NCBI GenBank assembly: GCA_963575745.1
Contig: CAUYUJ010015959.1
Coordinates: forward strand, 228,503 to 267,002
DNA: 38,500 nt
From: Prorocentrum cordatum
Taxonomy: Eukaryota > Sar > Dinophyceae > Prorocentrales > Prorocentraceae
Direction: 5' to 3'
Shown: piece by piece, positions 30,410 through 38,500 of the stretch
Position numbering within the stretch: position 1 is the stretch's first letter
Layout of the letters: every line of letters begins with the position of its first letter
The notes under the pieces: model-generated
What the model saw: the letters and a program-made list of their open reading frames with translations, nothing else
Databases searched by the model: none
Told to the model about the DNA's origin: nothing
Made by a program: the position numbers and the translations under genes

Positions 30410-30486
30410 TGCCAGAGAAAAACCCAATCAGGGCAAGGGGGCTATAGGGCTAGTGAGCTATAGGGCTGTAGAGCTATAGGGCTACC
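30405..30486. repeat. Short GGGCTATAGG array
   Basis: GCCAGAGAAAAACCCAATCA leads into about five GGGCTATAGG units. The left border resembles that of the large array at 26222. Confidence 0.75.
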
Positions 30487-30520
30487 TACACAACCACCCT
30501 TCGGGTGATAAGGAGGTCCA
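30483..30520. repeat. Second copy of the hairpin module
   Basis: CTACCTACACAACCACC, then CTTCGGGTGATAAGGAGGT. CACCC pairs with GGGTG around a 3-nt loop. In the copy at 15427 the second base pair is G-C instead of A-T, so pairing is kept. Confidence 0.6.
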
Positions 30521-30534
30521 AGGGGGGGCCGACG

Positions 30535-30780
30535 TTTCACTCGATCGGTCTCACTATCGATCTCACAATCGATCTCGCGATCGGTCTCGCTCGATCGATC
30601 TCACTCGGTCGATCTCACAATCGATATCGCTCGATCTATTTCATTCGATCGATCTCACAATCGACATGACTATCGATCTCACAGTCGATCTCACAATCGA
30701 TCTCACCATCGATTGCACAATCGATCTCACATTCGGTTTCATATTCGATCTCGCTATCGATGTCACCATCGATCCCACAA
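30535..30780. repeat. TCGATCTCACAA minisatellite
   Basis: Repeats of about 12 bp, TCGATCTCACAA and variants. A short stretch of the same sequence is at about 15685-15725, so both hairpin modules are followed by this motif. Confidence 0.8.
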
Positions 30781-30935
30781 TCAACATCATCATCGTCATC
30801 GTCATTAACGTCATCAACATCATCATCATTGGGACACCATCATCATCATCACCTCATCACCATCATCATCATCACCATCATCATCATCGCGACACCATCA
30901 TCGTCACCATTATCATCATCATCAACATCATTGTA
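30781..30935. repeat. (ATC)n microsatellite left of the retroelement
   Basis: CATCATCATC and CACCATCATC runs; a similar tract lies at 33962-34380 on the other side of the retroelement remnant. Confidence 0.85.
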
Positions 30936-31022
30936 GTTATGTGAACAGGCATCGTGTCCAGTGAGTGAGTCCTCCGCCACCGTTGCATCGCCAGTGGCGT
31001 CTGTGCTCAAGTCGTTCATTGG

Positions 31023-31475
31023 ATGAACCAGCTCCGCGACATCCTCCAGATTGTGCGCGATATCCTGCCAATATCTGCCGTGGTGCTTTCCCAGGCGCGG
31101 GGGCAGTGCCCTGCGCGCCCCTCGCTGGGCTGCGGGGATCCGGCACCCTGCCCCGAGCTCGCGCGCGCCGCGCCCGCGCTCTCCTGCGCCGCGGTCACGC
31201 GCGGGAGCTGCGAGTGCCCAACCGGGGCGCCTGGGCCCGCGGGCCCCCTCGCGCTGCTGGCGGCCGCAAGTGGCGGGCTGCTGGTGGGAGCTGCGGTGGT
31301 GCACGCGCGCCGCTTGGCGGCCGGCGCTGGGGCGCGCCGGCGGACGGCCGTGCAGGCGGAGCTGGGCGCCTCCACGCCGGGACTCGCGGGTGGGTCCGCG
31401 CTGGCGCTGGCGACGCGCCGGGCAGCGCAGGAGAGGCCGAGGGCGCATGGCGCTCTCACGCTCAGCCCTCAATGA
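31023..31475 (+). pseudogene. Retroelement N-terminal region: Cys-rich with membrane-like segment
   Basis: The frame from ATG 31023 (MNQLRDILQIVRD) has a Cys/Pro/Ala-rich part (CPARPSLGCGDPAPCPE, later SCAAVTRGSCECP) and a hydrophobic Ala/Gly/Leu segment at residues 74-94 that could span a membrane, then an Arg/Ala-rich tail. This pattern of a Cys-rich piece followed by one hydrophobic segment is what I recall at the start of dinoflagellate gag/RT polyproteins. The frame ends at 31475 and the following gag-like part lies in another frame from about 31447, so a frame change near 31440 is needed. Confidence 0.5.
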
Positions 31476-32370
31476 GCTGGCCGTGGGGGGCCGGCTGCTC
31501 GCCGAGTGCCACGGCGACCGGTACTTTCACGAGAGGCTATTATTTTGCCTCGTCGGGCGAGGCGCAGGCCACTGGGTGATAGCCGCGCCCGACGCCGACG
31601 TGTACGACGAGATCTACTCGGACGCGGAGGTCTTCGAGCGGGTCGCCCTCTTCTCGCCTAGGCGTGAGCTACCTGCCGGAGCGTCGGAGGAGGTGGCCTA
31701 CTTCTTTTTTGACGGTCGTACCCTCGCCCGCGACGTCCCATTGTCGTGCGAGCGGTCGCTGATCGAGAAGGGGGGCACCTACCTCGCGGAGCTGCTAGCG
31801 GTCACAGGTGGCGACGGTGGCGGGGCCGCCGAGCTCGCCGCGGCGGCCTCTGCCGCTACTGCGCCTCCGCCCCCAGGGCCGGCGCGGCGTCTGAGGAGCA
31901 GGCAGCTTCTGCCCGCGGCGGCGGCCGCCCAGTCGGGCGCCGAGGGCGTCGGTGGCGGGGGGGGCGGCACCGCGACGCCGATTGGCGACGGGGCCCTCGA
32001 GCCGGCAGGCCTTGCCTCGGGCGCGCTGGCCGCCCCGCTCCCGCCGCCAGCCCGGACAGGCGCCTGGCTGGTGGCCGACCCCGCCCCGGGCTTCCCGCTG
32101 GGCGCCGAGACGCACGACCCGGTCGTCTCGCACGGCGAGATGGGGGTCGCGGTCGCGCAGGGCGTGAGCGTGCACGTGGAGTGGGTCGAGCTCGCCAACC
32201 TGGGCGGCTGCGCCGAGGCCCGCGCCCGGGACATCCAGCGGGCCTCGGGCGCGCCCCCCGCGGCTGCCCCCGCCGGCGGCGGGGCCGGCAGCCAGGGGGC
32301 GATCAACAAGGCTCGCATGCTGGTGGGGCGGGCTCAGCGCCCCCTGCGCCCCAAGATCGACAGCGCCGAA
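31447..32370 (+). pseudogene. Gag-like ORF of a dinoflagellate retroelement, first half
   Basis: From ATG 31447 the frame reads MALSRSALNELAVGGRLLAE, then DRYFHERLLFCLV, HWVIAAPDADVY, DEIYSDAEVFERVALFS, and after an Ala/Gly/Pro-rich linker RTGAWLVADPAPGFPLGAE and VEWVELANLGG. The segments HERLLFCLV-HWVIAAPDADVY and GAWLVAD match a conserved gag-like protein found in many copies in dinoflagellate gene sets, as I remember it; its structure and role are not known to me. The frame stays open to 32538, but the sense continues in another frame from about 32366. Strong GC3 bias fits coding. Confidence 0.55.
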
Positions 32371-33076
32371 GGAGCAGTTGGCGAAGCTGAACGACCTTGG
32401 GCTGGGCGACTTCGTCAAGGGCGTCTTCAGCGAGTCGGGGGGCTTGAAGATCAGGCTGGGAGACGTCATGGCTCGGCTTGCCCGGCCGGACTGCGACGCC
32501 AGGGTGCTCGCCATCAGCCGCACCGCGCTGGGCGTTAGGCATCGGGACTTCCGATCGTCCGCGGAGGCGATGCAGGAGTCGTCGTGGGAGGGCTGGCCCT
32601 AGAACGGGCCGCGGACCACTCTGTTCGTGCTGTCGCGCATCGCCGAGCACTTCCAGACCCCCGAGCAGCGGCGTGCGAGGTTCCTGGCGGACGGGGAGTT
32701 GCAGGCCACGGACATAGGAGTGAGCGAGCACGCCGTGGCGATGAAGCTGCTGCACTTCGGCGCCGTCTTTGACCAGCTCGACTTGCCGCAGCTAGCTTGG
32801 GCAGAGCTGGCTTGCTGGAGGGCGCAGCTCATCGAGCTGAAGCACAAGGAGAAGTTCACCGGCAGGAAGCAGAACGACCCCAAGAAGAACATCGTCGCCG
32901 ACCCGTTCGACGACTCACGCCTGTACCTCGGTATCTCGGCCGCCCGGGGCATGCTCTGCGTCGCGCCCGAGCTCGAGACCTGCGCGGGAAAGGAGCTGGC
33001 GAACGAGCACCAAGCCATGAAAGAGCGCCGCAAAGCCTTTGAAGAGCGGAAGGCTCTCAAGGGCGAGAAGGACTAG
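32366..33076 (+). pseudogene. Gag-like ORF, second half, with in-frame TAG
   Basis: Reads APKEQLAKLNDLGLGDFVKG, then LGDVMARLARPDCDARVLA, ISRTALGVRHRDFRSSAEAM, QESSWEGWP, a TAG at 32600-32602, and on in the same frame NGPRTTLFVLSRIAEHFQ, LQATDIGVSEHAVAMKLL, FDQLDLPQLAWAELACWRAQ, LIELKHKEKF, SRLYLGISAARGMLCVAPEL and KERRKAFEERKALKGEKD. This is the conserved region of the dinoflagellate gag-like family; GPRT after the stop is a hallmark I recall. The single stop and the frameshift upstream mark the copy as decayed, unless TAG is read through. Confidence 0.6.
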
Positions 33077-33149
33077 TCCTTCGTCGGCGGCGGCGACTTG
33101 GCCAAGCCCGTCGCCGCGCCTGGCCGCCGGCCACCCGCCCCTGCCGCTC

Positions 33150-33890
33150 GCAGTCTTCAGCATGGCGGGAGGCACCAACGCAGGATGGCCTCTCCGTGAG
33201 TTGCCCCCCTGCCCTCCTCCTTTCGACCTTGACAAAGGTCACTGCCCGAGGAGCGGATGCCGTTCGGTTAGAAGACGGGCGGAGTCGCGGCTCCACTGGC
33301 AGGCTTGGTGCAATCGTGGCGTTACTGCACTCAACGAACTTTTTGGTCACCCTGCTGACGGCGGTGGCATCGCTGCTGATCGCCTCTCGGCCGGACAGCT
33401 GTCTTGCCTGGAGGGCGTGAAGGAGGCGTGCAGGGCCGTCGGCCCGCCGCCCGCCGACCTGGGGGGCGCCGCGGGAGCCTTCCGGGAGCTCTGCGGTGCC
33501 CGCGCCGGCTATGCTTTCGAAGCCGATGCCGCGGGCCTCCCATCTCCGCATCGTGCGGGCGCGGTCTCGCTGCCCCCGGTCTCTTCTTAGCTCGCGGACT
33601 TGTCCAAGGTGCTTGATGGCCGGGAGCTCAAGATGTGGGCGGAGTGGAGATCACGTCTGCTTCGTGAAGAGAGCTGCGATGCCGCCGCCGACGACGGGCT
33701 CGATTTCGGCTCTGTGTACTCCGACCCTGCACTGGTGAAGCGCCCTGCCTTGTACGGTGAGTTCTGCAGCGACTGGCGCGCGAGAGGTGTCGTGAGTTTC
33801 TCTGCGGCTCGCGCGGCGACGGTGGGCATTTTGCCCCACATCCAAAGTGGGGTTCTTGTTTTCTCTGCACACGCCGCGCAGGATCTCACA
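33150..33890 (+). pseudogene. Region upstream of the reverse transcriptase, truncated
   Basis: One frame reads GWPLRELPPCPPPFDLDKGH, then RSGCRSVRRRAESRLHWQAW, CNRGVTALNELFG, AFRELCGARAGYAFEADAAG, GAVSLPPVSS, a TAG (33588-33590), LADLSKVLDGRELKMWAEW, VYSDPALVKRPALYGEF and ARGVVSFSAARAATVGI. The order VTALNELFG, FRELCG, VSLPP, YSDPAL and the closing Ala/Thr stretch matches the pre-RT region of dinoflagellate RT polyproteins, just before the first RT motifs. It then breaks into a CT microsatellite at about 33896, so the RT itself is absent. Whether the parent was LINE-like or tyrosine-recombinase type cannot be told. Confidence 0.6.
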
Positions 33891-33895
33891 CACAC

Positions 33896-33897
33896 CC

Positions 33898-33961
<64 letters not shown>
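33896..33961. repeat. (CT)n microsatellite
   Basis: An almost pure CT run of about 60 bp at the break of the retroelement. Confidence 0.95.
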
Positions 33962-33964
<3 letters not shown>

Positions 33965-34380
33965 ACCATCATCGCCATCATCATCACCATCAACCACCAT
34001 CATCGTCATCACACGCACACACTCATCATCATTACCATCATCATCACCATCAACCACCATCACCGTCATCACTAGTCATCATCATCCTCATCATCATCGT
34101 CACCATCATCACCACTCGATCACCCACTCACTCATTCAATTACTCACTCATCCTCAGTAGGCTTCGGAGGCAGTGGTCCTCCGACGGTAAGACCGCCGCC
34201 ACTCTCAGCATCATCGTCACCATCTCCATCATAATCTCTCGACCACCCATTCACTGGCCATCATCATCATCATTATCATCATCGTCATCATCCTCATCAT
34301 CATCATCATCCTCATCATCATCATCACTCATTCATCATACACTCAGCATCATCATTCGCTCACTCATGATTTCGTCATCA
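33962..34380. repeat. (ATC)n-rich microsatellite right of the retroelement
   Basis: CATCATCACCATCAACC and CATCATCATCCTC runs with a short unique stretch at about 34145-34210. Confidence 0.85.
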
Positions 34381-34775
34381 GCGGGAGCCTCTGAGTGAAT
34401 TGCGAGGAAGTCTCAGGCGGGGGCCCCCTCCCTATGGGGCCCGCAGATCATGTTACGAATCCGAGCGGGTCATCGGAACCTTGTAACTGTCGTCACTTTT
34501 GGGCCTCGGAGGCTTGAACTTGCAGGAAGTATCAGGCGGGGGCCTCGTCTGTGAGTGAATTGCGAGGAAGTCACAGACGGGGGCCCCTTCCCTATGGGGC
34601 CCGCAGATCATGTTACTAATCCGAGCGGGTCATCGGAACCTTGTAACTGTCGTCACTTTTGTGTCCTTGAGGCCTGAATATGAGGAAGTATCAGGCGGGA
34701 GCCTCGTCTCTGAGTGAATTGCGAGGACGTCTCAGGCTGGAGCGCCCTCCGTATGGGGCCCGCCGATCATGTCAT
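34381..34775. repeat. 159-160-bp tandem repeat, two and a half copies
   Basis: TGAGTGAATTGCGAGGA occurs at 34392, 34552 and 34711. Each unit contains CCCTATGGGGCCCGC, TCCGAGCGGGTCATCGGAAC and TTGTAACTGTCGTCACTTTT. GGGCCCC and GGGGCCC can pair within a unit. No known RNA gene matches. The third copy breaks at about 34775. Confidence 0.85.
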
Positions 34776-35170
34776 TCTTCACGCTTCGCGTATCCCCACC
34801 AGCCCATCCCCAAACAGCAACTCCAGCGAATCATGCCGACAGTCGTGTTTTTCAGGCGTATGTTTGCCTGCTCTCGCATATATACCCTGTTCCTATGTCC
34901 TCCTGCCGCCTTGCGCATCCACCTAGTGGGGGGAACGGGGGGAGGACGAGTCCGAGGAGGAGGAGGGAGAGAAGGTGTTGGGAGGGAAGACAGAGGGCGG
35001 TCGTCGTCGCTTCACACACGTGAACGAGTCAGACGACTCAAATGACGGCGACGCTTCAGACGATGACGGCGACGACCACGGCGACGACGACGACGACGAT
35101 TACGATGACAACGACGACGTCGGCGACGACGATGCAGGCGACGACGACGACGACGATCCAGCGTTCTCCC
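34776..35170. other. GA-rich and GAC-rich sequence, possibly coding in part
   Basis: G/A-rich repeats (about 34930-35000) are followed by a GACGACGAC-rich stretch (about 35035-35160). One frame is Asp-rich (NESDDSNDGDASDDDGDDHG) and continues PAFSPDQLCSERNSARMGR to a stop at 35298. An acidic protein end is possible, but the repeat explains the frame. Confidence 0.35.
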
Positions 35171-35300
35171 CCGACCAGTTGTGCAGTGAGCGTAACTCGG
35201 CACGGATGGGCAGGTCTCCCTCTGAACGCATAGTTCGGAGAGTGGTAGTGAGCTTAGCTCCGCCCATCCAGCAACCTGCCCGACCAGTTGTGCAGTGATA
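35171..35300. repeat. Direct repeat CCGACCAGTTGTGCAGTGA
   Basis: Copies at 35171 and 35280, 109 bp apart. GTGAGCGTAACTC (35186) and GTGAGCTTAGCTC (35248) lie within; relatives are at 35798 and 38229. Confidence 0.75.
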
Positions 35301-35324
35301 TCTAGAGACCGCCAGCGGGCTACA

Positions 35325-35612
35325 CCACAGCACACGACACCACAGCACACCACACCACACCACACCACACCACGGCACGCCACGCCACGCCACGCCACGC
35401 CACGCCACGCCACTCAACCCATACCAGCACGATCAGTAAACGCGACAGGAATCAGAAAAGGAACCAAGAAGCAGCAAAGGCGAGATCGGAGGAATCAGCA
35501 AAGGAGAGATCTCAGGAACCACACCGCACTGCACCGCACTAGACCACCCCGCGCCAACACCACACCACACCGCACCACACCGCACCACACCGCACCGCAC
35601 CACACTAGACAC
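35325..35612. repeat. CCACA/CCACG pentanucleotide repeats
   Basis: CACACCACACCACACC and CACGCCACGCCACGCC runs at about 35328-35415, and CACCGCACCACACCGC runs at about 35525-35610, separated by about 110 bp of A/G-rich unique sequence. Confidence 0.85.
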
Positions 35613-35815
35613 CATTGCTCACCACTACAAACCTCTACGCACGACACCACACAACATCAGACGACGACACTTCAGCCCTAGAGGCCCCCAGGGCTCGCCA
35701 CGAGGTCACCAAGGGTCTCAGGAGAGGCCCAAGTTTATATTTCCTCCAGCGTTGTCGTCGCTGTTGCCAATCTGGTTCACAGTGTTGCAGTGTGGCTGTG
35801 AGCGTAGCTCCGCCT

Positions 35816-35855
35816 ACCAGCAATCGCTTCCGTCTACCAGCAATCGCTTCCGTAG
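35816..35855. repeat. 20-bp tandem duplication before the helicase start
   Basis: CTACCAGCAATCGCTTCCGT occurs twice back to back, ending three bases before the chosen ATG. It looks like a recent slippage or patch duplication in the leader. Confidence 0.8.
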
Positions 35856-35857
35856 TC

Positions 35858-38500
35858 ATGGAGAAGCGCCCGTACGCTATGGTAACCTTGCTAGCCACGG
35901 GGGCTCCTTGGAGCGAGCAGCGCGAGGGCACGTCCTTCGACGAGTTCATGCGGGACACGTTTGGAGCATCGATCGATGGTGGCGGTCCGTCGCAAAGCCA
36001 AGATTTGGAATTCAGCTGCGCGCATCCGTCTCGGAACGGGTCGAATAGCTTGCTGAAAGGTCCTGCCGCACGCCGGTTTCCAGATGCGCGAGAGACTCCG
36101 CGCGCCATTCTTGCAGTGCGTGGCGCATGGTTGCCGTCTGGCGAGGCTGACTTCATCCACAGTACGTTGCCCGACAAGTCAGTCAGGAAGTTTCGGGTGG
36201 CTGCGCGTGCCGATGAGGAGGTGGTCATTGCCTCTCCTTCTGGCAACGACCGGTCGTCGCCGTACCGGCGTCGCCCAGCAGACATTGCGGATTGCCTGCC
36301 GCCAGAGCTACTCGGGCGAATAATACGGAACGCCCTGCAAGCAATAGATTACGCGGAGCAGGCCATCGCGAACAAGAAAGGTCAAAGTTCTAAGAGGCAG
36401 AGGGGGGATGGCAGCGGTGAGCTGAACTGCATGAGGAAACTCGTCGCTCAGTTGGGCGCGAAGGAGCTGCCTCCTCCGGAGCGCCGCAGCACTGCCTGGA
36501 AAGCTTGCGGTGACACGGTGTTTGCGCCGGCGGATATCGTGGCTCGGGGGTGCAGTTGCGGCCGCCTGGAGAAGTTCGCCGCGCGCATGTCCGTCGACTG
36601 CCGCGGCTTAGGGCCCAGCAACGTGGCTCTCAAGACCACGTTCAACGTAGAGGCAGAGGTCGCGCCAGCGCTGCTGCATGCGGCGAAGGGCAAGCTGCTG
36701 TGCGAACTGCGGGCGGGGTCTGTTCGCAACGAAGATGTGGTGCGTCTGAAGGTTCACGAGGACAACCTCGGTTGTGCTTCCATCGTGTGCAACATGCGCA
36801 CGTTCACTGACAGGGGTGTCCGTTGGCGCGTTGACGCCGACGGCGACTTCGCAACCGACAAGCACCGCATGCTGTGGATGATAAGTACGCGCGCACTGTC
36901 GAACATAGGCATCCAGGGCAATGCGCTTAGCGCAGCCCATCGAGATATTCGCACTGCTAGACCGCGCGTTAGCCCAGATAGCCTCGAAGCGGCGCACCAG
37001 AGCGGAACGCTCCATGTCGCAACGGCCGCGCCGAGGAAAGATTACGCTACTCGCATCACTCTGGAGCCAGAGGTGCACGCAGATGGAGAGTATCTCGGCG
37101 TTATCCTTGAATGGGTTGGCAACCGAGTATACCAGCACGCCGCCCTTGTTCGCAGCGCTACTGCGGAGAATACTCTTGGGCTCGGCGCTCTGCGGTCTGC
37201 CTTTTCCATGGCGCAGCCTTGGCGTGGACCGCCAGTCGCAGTCGGAAATGTGCTGAAACATAGAGTCTCTCCATCGTCTGACTTCGTCCAGACGGCATTG
37301 CGCAGGCGCGGCATTCAGCTGTCGGACGATCAGAAGCGGTGCATGGAGATCATCAGCGCGTCGGACAATCATCATTTGGTCATGCAGGCTTGCAGGTACT
37401 GGAAAGTCGCTACTTTTCGCTTTGCTGGTCGAGGCAGCGTTGGCCGACGTGGGCACGCGGAATGGCGCAGTGGTGATCGTGACTCTTTCGCGTAATCTGC
37501 GTGACTCCATGTTGCAAGGTCCGGATTTCTTAGGCAGCGTGTTCGTGGCGGATGATTGCGGGCCCCGAGTTGTTTGGATTGGGCGACCTTCAGATGCTCC
37601 CGGGGCGTTGAGCACATGGGAAAATAAGGTTGCGGACTTGGTGCAAGAACGGCTGCGCCCTCTGCGCGCAGAGGTGGAAGAGCTGGAAGCTTCGGTTCTA
37701 CGCCCTGCTTTACAGCGTATCTTGGAGTTCAGCATCTCCTGGAATGAGCTGCCAGCGGCCTCTGTTGTCGTGGTCGAGGACGCTGCGTTCGCGGCGCTGG
37801 AGGAGTTCCGCGGCCATGCTCGCCAGCACATGCTACAGATCTTTGCCATCAAACGGCGAAGGGCGGAGCACTGGGACGACGTCATCACAGAAGGCACCAA
37901 CGGTTAACTCATTGTTTCAACAATGGATTATTTCGTGAAGTGGCGGGCGGGATGCATTCAAGGATACATGAACCGTTTGTTGGATCGCCTGGAGATCAGC
38001 CTGTTCTGCATGGAGGAGTTTGAGTCCTACGACGTTTCCCAGGTGGTAGCTGCCTTGGCGAACGCGTCTGTAAAGACATTGCTCATGGTGGGGGACCAGC
38101 ATCAGAGAGTGGAGAATGTCGGTCGCCGGCGTTCGCGCACCACCTTCAGCTCCGACAGCGCCGTCGGCGCGCTGCCCTTCGCTCCGCGCGGCCTGGAAGG
38201 TGATGGCGAGGATTGCACCGTGATGGCAGTGAGCGTAGCTCAGCCCACGCTGTCTGCTCTGACAGGAAGCGCGGCCATCCCTGAGGCCCGTCCGCGGTGC
38301 GAATGGTGCCGAGACGCCGAGAATGCAGTCCTCGACGTTTGCAAAAGGTGCGGCAGGACGTCTGCAACTACGTGGCGCAGTGCTTTGATTTCGCGAGCAC
38401 TTTTGCTTCTGACTCGGCTGTCGCTTGCAACGCCGCATTGCAGCGCGTATTCTACGACGGCGACCAATGTTGCAGGAGTCCACTGCGGGGCGGTGATGAA
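35858..38500 (+). pseudogene. Superfamily 1 helicase-like gene with unknown N-terminal region, frameshifted, partial
   Basis: From ATG 35858 about 500 codons read as an unrecognised region (start MEKRPYAMVTLLATG; middle GCSCGRLEKFAARMSVDC, LGCASIVCNMRTF, HADGEYLGVILEWVGN). A helicase core follows: IQLSDDQKRCMEII (Q-motif-like), HHLVMQA, then after a +1 shift at 37388-37391 AGTGKSLLF (Walker A), GAVVIVTLSRNL (motif Ia), a TAA at 37905-37907, VSTMDYFVKW, FCMEEFESYD (motif II, with EE where DE is usual) and TLLMVGDQHQRV (motif III, GDxxQ). After CEWC/CKRC the frame changes again near 38340 and VRQDVCNYVAQCFDFAS runs to the edge. GTGKS plus GDxxQ is the SF1 signature. An upstream in-frame ATG at 35615 lies in repeats and was not chosen. 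Lesions imply a pseudogene, unless introns remove them. Confidence 0.65.

Noticed and set aside
38229-38265. 37-nt intron inside the helicase (GTGAGC to GACAG)
   Set aside because: Its removal does not lead into the downstream coding frame (VRQDVCNYVAQ), and it would be too short.
1-38500. Dinoflagellate spliced-leader gene or relict leader (CCATTTTGGCTCAAG)
   Set aside because: Not found on reading either strand; GGGCCATTTTGAGG near 10192 is part of the CTTGG minisatellite.
35858-38500. Helitron Rep-helicase
   Set aside because: No rolling-circle HUH motif is seen in the N-terminal region and no Helitron ends are visible.

Overview
This window looks like nuclear DNA of a dinoflagellate. 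The family is an inference from recognised retroelement proteins of dinoflagellate type, very low gene density, GC-rich unique sequence and a very high load of micro-, mini- and macrosatellites; the genus cannot be fixed from here. No intact gene, rRNA, tRNA or CRISPR array could be supported, and no dinoflagellate spliced-leader sequence was seen. What can be read as protein is mostly decayed mobile-element coding sequence plus a few exon-like fragments.

Layout. 1-6480 (minus strand) is a broken Ty1/copia-like polyprotein that runs off the left edge: a gag-like region with a RING-H2-type finger, an aspartic protease, a conserved STPGDW/FGPPGY region, a methyltransferase-like domain, Cys/His clusters and an integrase, cut by at least six frameshifts or stops. 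It merges at about 6450 into 6450-9070, a repeat field of 27-bp units and TTGGCATTGC arrays with a higher-order period near 250-285 bp. 9120-9790 holds GA, CCT and TA microsatellites. 10100-12520 is a CTTGG-rich minisatellite whose units are multiples of three. 13200-14320 is a fold-back element with inverted ends and a CCCACCACTGTC core. 14630-15210 holds the best exon-like sequences: a coiled coil and an acidic tail. 15430-16590 is satellite DNA, including an alternating A-B-A-B-A array.

16811-22365 and 28597-30345 hold six copies of one macrorepeat of about 1.3-1.6 kb, four in tandem and two beyond a 6.2-kb interval. That interval contains an inverted minisatellite (24306-25120), a GGGCTATAGG minisatellite, a 52-bp triplet and two further exon-like fragments. 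31023-33890 (plus strand) is a second decayed retroelement of the dinoflagellate gag/RT class, framed by ATC-type microsatellites and cut off just before its RT domain. 34381-34775 is a 159-160-bp tandem repeat. 35858 to the right edge is a superfamily 1 helicase-like gene with a long N-terminal region I do not recognise; it carries a frameshift at the Walker A motif, an in-frame TAA and a further frame change.

The parts do not form an operon or pathway. The strongest leads are the helicase with its unassigned N-terminus, the methyltransferase-like domain inside the copia polyprotein, the macrorepeat array with a conserved splice-acceptor-like tail, and the two inverted repeat structures.
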